Source: Bryum argenteum
Taxonomy: Eukaryota; Streptophyta; Bryopsida; Bryales; Bryaceae
Direction of reading: 5' to 3'
Assembly: GCA_037043015.1 (NCBI GenBank)
Contig: CM073323.1
Coordinates: forward strand, 8,122,001 to 8,186,000
Length of the DNA: 64,000 bases
The position numbers and the translations under genes were made by a program. Below, in pieces: positions 22,873 to 34,019 of the stretch. The number at the start of each line of letters is the position of its first letter. Position 1 is the stretch's first letter. A model generated the notes under the pieces. It was not told the origin of the DNA. It searched no databases and worked only from the letters and a program-made list of their open reading frames with translations.

Positions 22873-22930
22873 TTTCTGCGTCAAAAGTGACGCGCACGTC
22901 AAAAGTGACGCGCACGTCAAAAGTGACATA
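22873..22930. repeat. Tandem GTGACGCGCACGTCAAAA repeat
   Basis: About three units, 18 bp apart, in the interior of the CACTA element. The related word CGTCACTTTTGAC also appears elsewhere in the element. Confidence 0.8.
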
Positions 22931-23259
22931 GGTTGTGTTAAACACTGTTTCTGCCTTCTCTACACAACAAGCCCATGGATCTTTAGCGGGTGGACAAGTG
23001 TAGTAGGGATTTTGCCCTAGTCTAAACTACTTTCAGTATAGTGTGGTTCAATGGTAGAAAAGCAAAATAGTCTGTCGTATTGTGACTAAGGTCACATGTA
23101 TTCGCGGTATAAGTGTAACTATGTATAAACGTCTCGGGGGCTTGTCTTGCGGCGATTCACTCTTATACCTGCGGATCACTCAATTTGGGTTCTTGTCATT
23201 ACGTAATGCACTATATCTAGACTCAATGCGATCTCGGTCCTGTCTAGTATTCTAAGGGA

Positions 23260-23690
23260 AGTCAATAGTTAAGTCAATAGTTCGAGTTATGTCAATAGAC
23301 CCAAATGCGACTATCACCTAGTCAAAATGCCGATATAATATTTTGAAATAATACACATAAAATAATTAGTCAATAGGTCCAAATCGATGTATTGTATTAT
23401 ATACGATACTATTTACACAATGCCTAACGAACAGGTTTGTCAATAGGTCCAGTGTCATGGAATGATTTAGAATCTGCCTCTGCTCTCGTGCGCCTCTCCA
23501 AGTCTCTCAAGTCAATAGGTCTTGTACAAATGCAATATGTATGCAATTATGCCCTGCACAAACACACACTCAGCTCAATCTCATGTTCAAGCACTCAATA
23601 ATAGCTTAAAACTCCAAGAATACCCAAAAACATGTCAAACCCAAACCCAGGGACTTACCCTAAAATTTATGTCAATAGGTCTCACTCAAC
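23260..23690. repeat. Dispersed GTCAATAGGTC motif cluster
   Basis: GTCAATAG(G)(T/A)(C/T) occurs about eight times, always in the plus orientation, near 23262, 23275, 23297, 23371, 23437, 23510 and 23670, with irregular spacing of 13-160 bp. A one-sided oriented motif cluster inside a transposon may be a protein-binding array. Confidence 0.7.
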
Positions 23691-24776
23691 TTCAAATTTC
23701 GGTCTTATTATTCAAATTCTTTAAATAATCCTATTACTTACTCCAAAACCAAAGGCAAACTCAAAACTCAACACTTAGTTTTCAAACAAATTTCGAACAA
23801 ACTTGTCTAATTGGGGTATTTTGGAAATTGATCTTTCAATTTTAGAATTGAATTTGGAAAATCCAACCATAAGATCTTGCTTAGAGCTGTCCAATTAGCT
23901 TGTAAGTTGACTTCCACAATTTTTGACCGTACGGATTTTGATTTATACTCAATCAAAGTATAAAAAGAATTTAAATCTGAATTTAAACCGGCAGTCTATT
24001 ACCACGCGATTTAACCCAAAGCCGCGGACTTTAGACCCTATGGTCGTGCACTGTGACCTATTGCCATGCAAATAAGTCCTAAAGCCGTGGACAAGCAGAC
24101 CCTACTGCCATCCGAAGGAGGCCCTATGGCCATGCGAATTTCGCACTTTCTCGAGGCGGATGCAGGAAAACTCAAATCCCTAGTTTTGCGAAACCTTCAG
24201 CGATTAGAATTCCTTCAAATTTCAAACCAATTTTGATGATTTTCACTAAATTCTCACCACCATTCATTCCTCAATCTCAATGCTATGAATGCAATGCATG
24301 ATTACTCACAGCTTACAGCTTAATATCAAACAAATTACATTCAGTTCTAAAATTCTATGTACTTGCGGCTTCAACTTGCTAACAACACCAAAGACTTCAT
24401 TGCCCATGAATCTCGTTGAAGTTTCAAAGAAAATCTCCCTCACGATTGACTCCTACTTTTGATCCGCTCGATCTCCACTTCCCGACGATCACTTATCGGC
24501 CGCTGAATTCCTTCACCATCGATCCTCTTTTTTAACGATACGGAGTACGGTACTCGATCAATGCTCCATCTGCTATTTTGAATCTAATCCCCATTTATCG
24601 ATCCCTCATTACTCTTGTCGAGACTGCTTTAGTCGATCCTGCTCCTTCTTGAGCATCGACATTACTAAGCTACCGCAAACTCGATCGATCAATGAACAAA
24701 GAGCTCTTAAAATTACGACTCTCAACAATACTTACACATGAATCGCTTCCTATCCAGGCAAATGTTATTGGCGACC

Positions 24777-25028
24777 TTATCTCTGATTGTCGCTCTTAGT
24801 TCCTCTTCCTTCACCGGCTTTGTGCTCTCTCTCTCGTGACTCATTCCCGCCATGACATTGATCGCCTATTGCGATCGCTTCGATGATCGCCGGTGCTCTC
24901 GATTGGTCCTGTCGTTGCACATCGGTAGCCTCCTTCTTTAATTCTTCCGATACTCCGGCGTCGCGCTTCCGCTTCAAGTTACGCTCGCGGCACAATGACT
25001 TTGCCATCCAGTTCTCACACTCTCTCAT
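24777..25028 (-). CDS. Hypothetical 83-codon ORF in CACTA interior
   Basis: An ATG at 25028 opens MRECENWMAKSLC, followed by a basic RNLKRKRD and a Glu/Lys/Arg-rich tail, ending TGA at 24777. A TATA-like TATATAAT (25195-25202, minus) lies about 167 bp upstream. The region 24440-25250 is GC-richer than the rest of the element, which would fit a captured host gene fragment. No family was recognised. Confidence 0.3.
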   Translation of the reverse strand: MRECENWMAKSLCRERNLKRKRDAGVSEELKKEATDVQRQDQSRAPAIIEAIAIGDQCHGGNESREREHKAGEGRGTKSDNQR

Positions 25029-25194
25029 ACAATTTTACACAATTTCAAAAGATACTCCGACCAATTGCATTCACTTCGCATCACAACTTGGAGACGGAAA
25101 GAAAAATAATCACAAAGACTTAAAACAATACAATGCATACAACTACACACACAAATTGCACGAAATTTAGAGCACGACGAAGACAACGACGAGC

Positions 25195-25202
25195 ATTATA
25201 TA
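25195..25202 (-). promoter_or_regulatory. Candidate TATA box
   Basis: TATATAAT on the minus strand, followed by a transcribed-looking leader and the ATG at 25028. It would place a promoter inside the CACTA element. Confidence 0.3.
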
Positions 25203-25739
25203 CAAATGCCGTCAAATTACAAAAGCGGAGAGGTGGTTATGCGCGGGAGGAGAAGGGTGCGCCCCCTGCGAGAGGCCGCGGCCACTTCATCCTGCCTCGT
25301 TCATCCATTGTCTTTTCATCCATCCTCTAATATACTAATTATTTTTAACACTAATTCTATCAGGTTACCTTTATTGAAATCTTTCTACTTTTAATAACTT
25401 TTAAAGTAACTTTTTGATACTTTTTCGCATCTATAATATTATATCTATCCAAAAAGTAAAAAGTTTCTAAAATAACTCTATAAATGTTAATAAATAGTTA
25501 CTACAACAAGCTTGTTATTCTAAAAAGTTGTGTACGCTGTCAGGTGAACTTTATTTTGTATCCTATTTCTTGCAACAGAACATTGTACCGACATTATTCC
25601 TTTTCGCAATCTTATATGTTACATGTTGTAAGTTACCTCTTTATGCGCAAAGTGAAGTATTGAGTCCTACATTCATGCAACTTTTATTGATGTTCATGTG
25701 CGGTTTATATTTCTCACATTCAATTATTACTACGCTTTA

Positions 25740-26640
25740 AAACGTTAACATTAACACACGTTAATTTATACGTTACAACGCGTTATAACGAAACGTTAAA
25801 TTGTATGTTAAAATGCGTTTAACCGCGTTTGATTGTGTTTTATTAGACGCTTCAGTCTCATTTCGCATAACGTTACATCACGTTAAGTTGTATCTTACAA
25901 CGTATTTAATCCAACGTTTCATAATGTTAAATCGTGTTCAATCGCGTTTTCCATTACGTGCCTCCGCATTCAATCGTGTTTAAAGTGACGCTTCATTTGC
26001 GTTTCGACTGACGCTATAACACGTTTCAGATAACACCTGTGCATTAAACCTGCTACGTCTAACAATGTTTTGAAAAACGCTTGCAAATACGGTACATGTT
26101 CAAATAAACGTCCAAATATGTGAGAATAAACGTTCAACCATGCTTAAATAAACATCCAAACACGTTGAAATAAATGTCAAAATACGTCACATAACGTTTC
26201 CTTAAACGTCTGCTTCAACAATGCAGAATCGATCCATGAGGTTGCCACGTGTCACCATCTAAACCGTCCATACTCCCAATGCCACGTTAGAATCTCATGC
26301 CACATAAGCAAATTTTTCATCCATCCAAAGGACGGAGACTTGTCCACGTATTATCTGATGTGGAATTGGAAATATCCACCTAAGCACTTACGTGGAATTA
26401 AAATAAGCAGGAAATTCCTACGTGGCAGAAAAGTTACTCCCCCAATTTACTCACCCTAGGTAACTTCATGCTGTCACTTTTGACGTCGTAAAAACACATG
26501 CGTTAAACCGTTTAATGTAATTTAACGCGTTGCATTAAATTGAAAAGTAGTTGGTGACAGAAGCATCATTTTTCAGCGTAAAAAAAATTCGCTTTAAACA
26601 ACGTTAAAAACCGCGTTAAACCGCGTCATATTAGACGCTG
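25740..26640. repeat. CACTA right subterminal repeat region
   Basis: Dense ACGTTAAA, AACGCGTT, GCGTTTAACCGCG and related words in both orientations, ending in CGTTAAACCGCGTC just inside the right terminus. Confidence 0.8.
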
Positions 26641-26844
26641 CTCTGTACTAGTGTTTGTATACAAGTTAGGTACAAGATCTTACGGTACGAGGTCTAAAAC
26701 CAAAAAAATAAGTTTCTCCATTTCCCCATTTCTCAACGAAGGTGAAAAATGTGACCAGTATGACATCAAAATAGAAGTGAAAAATTGAGTATAGTGAGAG
26801 CTGGGCACGACCAAGGTATGGGTATCACTTTTTGTCAAGACTAA

Positions 26845-27412
26845 GGGGCTCTTCACACTATGGCCGTCCAAGTCGGGAGGCCGTAGAATTGAGAGTCCAA
26901 ACTTTGTTGAGAGTCCAAAGGAATTTACTGAAAATAACCAATAAAATATTGTAATTGGAGCCTTTGGCCGGGCATAGTGTGAAGCCTCCAAAGGCCAAGC
27001 CCAAAGTCCAAAGCTTTGGCCATGAAGTCCCATGGCCTCTCAACTTGGACGGCCGTAATATGAAGCCTCCAAAGGCCAAGCCCAAAGTCCAAACCCATAT
27101 CACTTTATTCCTTGTCCAAGGCATCCTTTTGATCTAACGGCCAAGATCTTGTCAGTTTTTGAATTTTTTATGAAAAAAATGTGACGGCCTCTCAACTATA
27201 GTTTGGGTCTTGCAAAATGCAGGACCCAAACAAATGTCGAGAGGTCGTCGCCTTGGTCAAAAAGTGCTGCCACGTAGGCCATTTGGAGAGTGACGGCCGG
27301 TGGACTTTGGCTTCTAGTGTGAAGGCTCGAGAGGCCGAAACTAGGGTTTCTTGCAATTTCATTGACTGAAATCGACGGCCTCTCGACCTTCGGTCATAGT
27401 GTGAAGTGCCCC
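26845..27412. mobile_element. PIF/Harbinger (Tourist)-like MITE
   Basis: The terminal inverted repeat starts GGGGCTCTTCACACTATGGC on the left and GGGGCACTTCACACTATGAC on the right (as complement), followed on both sides by a GAGGCCGT segment. It is flanked by TAA (26842-26844 and 27413-27415), the Harbinger 3 bp target. 568 bp, non-coding. The interior contains a direct repeat of GAAGCCTCCAAAGGCCAAGC. It sits about 190 bp from the CACTA end. Confidence 0.88.
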
Positions 27413-27829
27413 TAATTAGGTGATTTTTGGTTGAAACATCCAAAGTTCATCATTTTTTTCCATTTTTATCAATTACAAAGAGTACAAGATCATTTTAAAA
27501 TATCGTATATGTAATTGGGATCAAGATGCACATTCCTAAGAAAAAAAATTATTCAAATTTTTTATTTTTGGATCATTAAACCCTCCAGAGTAAATTGCAT
27601 ATTGGTGGGATTTGCAGGCATCATGGTGCAAAAATTATTACTTGTTTATTTGTCAAACTAACTATTTTATATAATACACAAGTACATGTAAGTCATATCC
27701 AAAAATGGTATCAAAATGTGATCATTTGATGTATCAAATGATTGTTTCTTAGGATTTTGTGTAATTAGGACACAACTTACTTTTTCAACTAAATTATCTA
27801 ATAAAAACTCTTAATATTCTTCAATGCGA

Positions 27830-27877
<48 letters not shown>

Positions 27878-29292
27878 GTAGGCTATAAGTGCTGTAAATT
27901 GAAACCACATTTGGTGTTCTCATACTTAACTTTATTTAGAAGATGGACATGTTTGATACAGTTGCATGAGCTGAAATTGTACTTGGGGACAACTTTTTTG
28001 GACACCCTTAGCTTAATTGTGCCCAGCTATAGAGAAGATTCTTGGAATCAAGCTCCTCGGGCTTACTTGGGCATTTAAGGGTAAACTCCTAAGACCGAAA
28101 GGATATTAAGAAGCTTCAACTTTCCCCTCTCTCGAAATAAGCAAGTTAGTGAACGAATTTTTTAACTTTTTAATTCCAAGATCTTGTAAAGAACTAGTAT
28201 AAGAAGTTTTTGCATCATATATATTTAAATTTTGTTCACCACATAAACGTGAAGATCCATGCATTTTATGAAAACAAACACTTAAAAGGAGTTGTGTAGC
28301 TCACTTTGACCGAGCATTACGAAGTCGATCAACATGCATCCTGCGTATCGCTCAATAAAGTTACCTACCCTTCATATATTCATTTAAAAATCATTTGAGG
28401 TTTACAAAATCATACGAGGTTTTACAAAAACACAATGAAATTTTCAAGGTCAGTTTTCCGTTTTCCCTAAGGAACCATGATCTCTTTCCTTCCATTAGAA
28501 ATGTAGTATGATCCTTATCATCCAAAACCTACAATACAAGAGAACATGTCCCCTTCCATGAAACTTCCTACACAACTCTAAATAAAAATGTCCAATTTCA
28601 AACAAAGTTGTAAGAGAAGCTGTGTGAAAGGAGACACACAACTACATCAAAACCCATTCATAAAGTCAAAATACACTCGAACGGTCACACACTCTTTCAT
28701 AAGAAGGATTGAACTAAAAAAATATGAACAACAAACCCATGTAGACCTGGCATGAATAAAATGCCCGTTTGACCTACCCTTGATGATATACCCAGTATTG
28801 AACTAACAAACTAATCCTTCGCTAATGAATGTAAATGACCAACTTTAATGGTGACCAAGCGGTTAAGATTAATTGGGGTGGGACTTGCAGGATCCCAATG
28901 GACGGATGTTGCATTTTGCCCCGCTTTCAACGGATGCTTCGATTTAGTCTTCCATGCAGCCGCCGCGCCGCCATAGCCAACTCCACCCACTCAAACAGAC
29001 ACACTCATGAATCTCTACCGACACTGAATACCGAAGCTTACTAGTATTACATCCAATCCTCAACCACCACCACCGATGGTTATGCATCCAAATTAACTGA
29101 AAAAACAATTCAGCTGTATGTCATTCTCTAAAATACCCAAATTACTTGCAGTGATTCATCCGTTCGAGAGTTGCATTAGATCCGTTGTCATGAAATCCAT
29201 GTGGTTCCAAGTGTGGATATTCTCAGTTGTTGAGGGAATCTACTGTCGCATTGTAAAGTGAATCGATATGTAGTTGACTAGTCTTATGCAAG
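27413..29292. other. Intergenic region upstream of nuclease-fold gene
   Basis: AT-rich. It contains a 43-base T run at 27834-27876. Nothing coding was recognised. The 5' UTR of the downstream gene presumably lies at the right end. Confidence 0.5.
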
Positions 29293-31776
29293 ATGCCAAC
29301 TGTAGATTGTAAAAACACTGCACCGGCTCCCAATATTCCTTTGAAGTGCATCTACTGGAATGTGAGATCCATTAGCGGAAAGAAGAACGTCAAACACTTG
29401 CAACACTACATCAATAAGAAACAGGTGCAGTCAATTGCTCTTCTTGAAGACTATGGATCATTCTCGTGATTATTCATTTTGTATCATTGAAGCTGACGTT
29501 GTTGAATCATGGGGCTTTTGTAGGTGGATCTGCTGTTCTTATCAGAAACCTGGCAGCGACGAGGTCACCAACTTCCCGAATTACTGGTAATGTCGCACAA
29601 CAATCAGGATTCAATGTGCTCGTAGATATGCTCTTGTGTAATGAGGATATCTGCGGTGCTTCGTGACATTTTTTGTTCGAGCATTTTGAGGTGGAATGAT
29701 TCACTGGTATGCAAGTGACACCAGTGAATCATTTGAGGATTATGTATATCAATGAAGAGTAGGTGAAGGTTGAAGATGTTTGATGATTTGACATAGGGGT
29801 GAGTGGGTGTGCAGGGCTACAAGCTGATTTCGTGCATGAGTGATCAGACGGGAGGAAGGGGAGGAGTGGCATGTTACTACAAGCAAGACTACGCGGCGTA
29901 CGTGACGTGCCACAAGAACGATCCGGAGGGGCATTACTTGTGGATCAAAGTGGACAAGGCGCTGGGCTTCGAGAACGACTTGTTCGTCGCCGTCTGCTAC
30001 TTTCCCCCGGCGAAGTCCACGGCGTACAAAGGCCGGGACCGACTGGAGCCCAATTTTCCTTACACCAGCCTCAACAACGACATCTTCGCCTTGTCCATGA
30101 AGAAGAGCTCCTGCGACTTCGTCGTCGTGGGTGACTTCAACTCCCGCATCGGCGACGCCCAAGCCCCTGAAGCCCATCGCCACGGCCTCTCCCGCATCAG
30201 CGCTGATAAGAAGATTAACAAGTTTGGACTCCCATTGATGGATATCTGCGACAAAAACGACCTCATCATCTGCAACGGCGTCACGCAGGTGACCCTCCAC
30301 CTCCAAAATCGGCTCAATCCATGGCTGAGATGTTGGATCTGATGCTGGTTTTGGGATTCATGATATTGGGCAGGTGTGGCCCAAGTCGGGGGAGACGACG
30401 TGCAGGAGCAAGAGTGTGATAGATTACCTGCTGGCGCCTGTTTCACGAGCTCGTTACCTGCTCAAGGATATTCACATTCTGCCATTGGAGAAGAAGTCGG
30501 ATCACAACGCAATCCACTTCACGCTGCGGCGACCCAGGCCTGTCCACGAGCTCCCTGAGCCGTCCCCCACGACCACCGCAGCCTGCAACTCTGGCAGTGA
30601 CAAACCTGAGCTTCCAATGCGGCCGCCATTGGTCTCTACTCCCAATGCTCTTGAGTCCCCGCCTGACAAGATGGGCTGCGAGCCCACCACTCCCAAGAGC
30701 GTCATTGTGACGAACGACGAGTGGCTAGCAGCCTCTAGCCGCAAACACCGCAGCGAACTCGGCTTCGATGAATCCGAATGGGGACGACGATTGAGAGAGC
30801 ATGGACCCAGCCGAGCATGCTCTGATCAAGTAAACGCCTCCCCCTGAAAGCCCCACAAGTATCATGTGGTCCACTTGTCCATGGCCTGACTCTCATTGGA
30901 TTGCAGGACGTTTATGAGCTTTCGGTGGCGAGGTCGATGAGTTACAACGCGCCGACAGCGGGCATGAGTGCGACGGCGTGGTTGGAATCTAAGACGTCAC
31001 GGCTGCTGAACAAGATTCTGGCGGATCGGCTGATGAGGCCGCCGCAGGAGCGTCACAGGAATCCAGCGGCAATTGACGGCCACCCGGCGTTCTCCACGGT
31101 GTTCAAGAAGGGATACATGACGCGCAACTTGGACGCGCTGACGAAGCCGACGACGAACCCCACGTCAACAAGTACCAACAACAACAAGCTGGACATCTCG
31201 TCGAATCTGGGGGGGTTGGGTTCGAAAGAGTATTGGAATCGTAAAGTGGAGGAGGTCTCGATCCAGGAGCCCGTGTTCTTGCTGGACAAACGCGAGCTTA
31301 TGACCATCAACCCGCGCCCGCCTTCCGTCGCCTCCCCCGGCCTCGTCCACGTCGCAAGGTACTGGATCGTTCACTCTTACATCTTACTGGTAAAACTCTA
31401 ATAGAATGATCAGTATGTGGACTGAGTATTGTTGTTGGTGTGAAGGTTGTATGTACGCGCCGACACGAGCTGCAGGGGTCAGAGCAGCGATGGGAGCCGG
31501 ATGACGACCTCGGGCTCGTGGGGAGCGAAGGGCTTGAAAATGGGGCCGGGATTCCGCTGCACCTGCATGTGTCCTGGCCACCACGCCCACCGCGAAGTGC
31601 CGCCCCCGCACCCCTTCTTCAAGAGCGACACCTACACGCGCTCCATGACCGTGGTGGAATCCTCCAAGCTCGCCACCCTGCTCAAGAATCTCAAGCAAGC
31701 GTACGACTCTGGCAAGCTCTGGAGCTCCATCACTCAGTTCAAAATCACCCGGAAAATCACCAAAGCCATCAGATGA
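29293..31776 (+). CDS. EEP-fold nuclease-like protein with novel C-terminus
   Basis: Six exons with consistent phase: 29293-29424, 29524-29586, 29815-30288, 30374-30829, 30907-31358 and 31446-31776 (635 residues). Residues about 17-290 form an endonuclease/exonuclease/phosphatase domain: LKCIYWNVRSI, VDLLFLSETW (metal-binding Glu), GGRGGVACYYK, VVVGDFNSRIGD (DxN), SVIDYLLAP and KKSDHNAIHFTL (SDH). The pattern is closer to LINE-type endonucleases than to DNase I, but no reverse transcriptase follows. Instead there is a linker, then VFLLDKRELMTINPRP and a Cys/His cluster (FRCTCMCPGHHAHRE) that is not a standard GRF finger. It could be a domesticated nuclease. The substrate is unknown. The first ATG is tentative. 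Confidence 0.8.
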
Positions 31777-33330
31777 TGACCCACTGGAAATCTCTCGATA
31801 TCCACCACCTCCTGCAGGCATTGTAGCAAGCCAAGTATAGTCTTTTATTATAGTTGCTGTAAATCCAGAATGCCAATAGTTACACGCTGTGTGATCAGAT
31901 TCTATGTATGAGCTAGGACGCCCCGAAACCAGATCTGCTGGGCGAATCTCCTCGAGCTAGCTAGAAGCAATTTCATGTATGATAGTTTTCCCAAATTCTT
32001 TGTATCATATCAATTTTGAGTGCAGCTTATTAATATGATTTGCGAGAAATTTTTGTCACCAGTTCGATCGATCTCCTCCACCAGCGGAAGATCTTGATCC
32101 AATATTACACCACAAACACCGTGCACTCCGAAGTACGTTCGATTGATCTCTCACAGGCAGTACAACATTGACAGTTGACATATAATTTCTATGAGCTTCC
32201 TGTGAAGCTTCTCCGATTATTGCTGAAAACTCTACATTACCATATTCGAATCGTAGATGGCATCAGGAAACTGAAGAAGCAATCATAAGCCAATGAATCT
32301 CACGCATGAGTTGATGACTGAAGTCGTCCAAAAGCACATTTCAGATGACATCTTCAATGAACAAGTTTGTAAAAGCCAAGAAACATCTTTCTCACTTTTC
32401 AGAATCCAAGGACTCTTGAGAGCCCAAAGACCAGTAAACTCTTAGAGTGATGAGTAAACCCTCAGAAATAACTCGAATTAAGAATCCAACTAGTAACTAC
32501 ATGTCCGCGTCCGTTGAATGTTAGCGGTTAAAACGGTTTTTCTGAAGCGACGCCATCGACCCCTTCGTCTCTTCTGCACAAAAAATCGGCACGCTCATCG
32601 ACACTGCATGCGTTTTCGTACTTTCGCAACTGAATGATTAATCGTCTCCTCCGCATGCACCCCTGATTTACAGCTCTCCTGGTAGAATTTGTACTGTTTA
32701 GTCGTTTTCTGGTATTTGCAAAATGCATGTGACACTGGACGCAGTTTTCATTGTAGGATTCGTGCTAGTTTGCCTCATGATTCTTATTTAGTCACGGTGG
32801 TCATCTCGATTGGGCCTGTAGCTAGGTGCATGCAGCAATTCATTCTATCTCTGCTTGCCTCTCTTGTTTGTCTTGCTCTTGTTTGCCTTCCCTACAGGCC
32901 CGATCGGGAGACCTCGTCTGCATCTCTTTTCACATGAGCTTCACGAGAACTTCCTCTTCAGCACTTCATCTCGGTGAGCACATACTCCATCGATCTCTGA
33001 TTTGCATGAATTGCGACAATTTGTGAATAATCGCGTCTTGGAAATGACCCTACGTATGCTGAAAAGCTTCAGACTGCTTAGAACAGAATTTTACTGTGCA
33101 TGGATCAGGTGCATTGCCTACTGAATCATACCACGTTTTACAGTTCGAATTCTTGTGAAATCAGGTGGCTCTAGAGTGAGTTTGCATTCAGTTGCTGGAT
33201 GTCTGACTTTGTTAAGAGAAAAGGTTAGAAATTGATCAGTATCAAGTGAGTTCGGAGTGAGGTTCGAAGTGAGGTCCCCGGTTCTACAATACTCTCATTC
33301 GCTACATCGTGTAACAACTGAGCAGGGTAA
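31777..33330. other. 3' flank of nuclease-fold gene and intergenic DNA
   Basis: No gene or repeat recognised. Short open frames near 32528-33026 lack protein-like character. Confidence 0.45.
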
Positions 33331-33915
33331 TTAAAGAAGAAAACGGACATCTCGTCGTGGGGTCGCAAGCTGCCATCGGCACCGACTCGAAAGAAAGACA
33401 GCAGGAGCAGACGGCAGCCGAACGATAATCAAAACAAGAAGCCTCCTCGAAAGCGGAGACGCAAGCCGCGCCGTTCCACGGGCGAGGGAGGCCGAGCATT
33501 ACGAGAGTTCATTGAGAAAGTGCAACAGCAATTCGGAGGAGACGAAGCCGAACAAGAGAACGAAGAAGTTAGCAGCAACAGCAGCAAGAAGAAGGAGAAT
33601 CATCACAAGCATGACTTCTCTTTCCAAAAGCAGCAAGTCGACAAGAGTTTCCAGGGAAAGAAAGAAACCACGAACCGATACGAACCACCTTTTCCATTGT
33701 CAGTCCCCAAGCAACAACACAGGCCCAAAAGCAGTGGCGCCATGGAAGGAAGGACAATTCATGACTACAGCTTCAAGAGATTGGAAAAGAAAGGAGGACG
33801 ATGTGCAACACCTTCTTCGTTGACAGTACTCCCCAAGCACCAACAACAACAACAACAACAACAGAGGCCCAAAAGCACAGGCGTCATAACCCTAGAGCGC
33901 TCGCCATGGAAGTAA
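33331..33915 (+). CDS. Possible exon of basic, low-complexity protein
   Basis: One frame is open from 33331 to TAA at 33913. It has no early ATG, so it would be a 3' exon entered through an acceptor near 33333. It reads TDISSWGRKLPSAPTRKKD, a basic block RKRRRKPRR, LREFIEKVQQQFGG, then a Ser/Lys/Gln-rich tail with a Q8 run. An internal duplication is visible at the protein level (PKQQHRPKSSG versus HQQ...RPKSTG). The basic block could be a nuclear localisation signal. No family was recognised, and it may be a repeat-driven frame. Confidence 0.35.
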   Translation, partial: LKKKTDISSWGRKLPSAPTRKKDSRSRRQPNDNQNKKPPRKRRRKPRRSTGEGGRALREFIEKVQQQFGGDEAEQENEEVSSNSSKKKENHHKHDFSFQKQQVDKSFQGKKETTNRYEPPFPLSVPKQQHRPKSSGAMEGRTIHDYSFKRLEKKGGRCATPSSLTVLPKHQQQQQQQQRPKSTGVITLERSPWK

Positions 33916-34019
33916 GGTTACTCCATAAAGCTAGCCACACTGCATATCAAAATCTTCTTCAATCTCGAAGCAACCAAAATGCAGTGCTAACTACGAAGTT
34001 GAAGTTCCTCCTGAAGTAG

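Larger units (their letters stand above)
19918..26653. mobile_element. CACTA (En/Spm-type) transposon, non-autonomous
   Basis: Left end CACTAGTAGAAAACAGCG (19918). The right end, read as reverse complement from 26653, is CACTAGTACAGAGCAGCG. Both are flanked by TTT (19915-19917 and 26654-26656), matching the 3 bp target duplication of the superfamily, although a T-run is weak evidence alone. Both subterminal zones (19920-21150 and 25740-26640) are packed with AACGCGTT/ACGCGTTT-type words in both orientations, the arrangement that binds CACTA transposase. The 6.7 kb body contains tandem repeats and a few open frames but no recognisable TNP2/transposase domain. Confidence 0.85.

Noticed and set aside
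22873-22930. CRISPR-like short repeats
   Set aside because: Contiguous 18 bp tandem units without spacers, in a plant transposon.
27824-28078. Open frame beginning with poly-Phe
   Set aside because: Generated by the 43-base T run; nothing protein-like follows.
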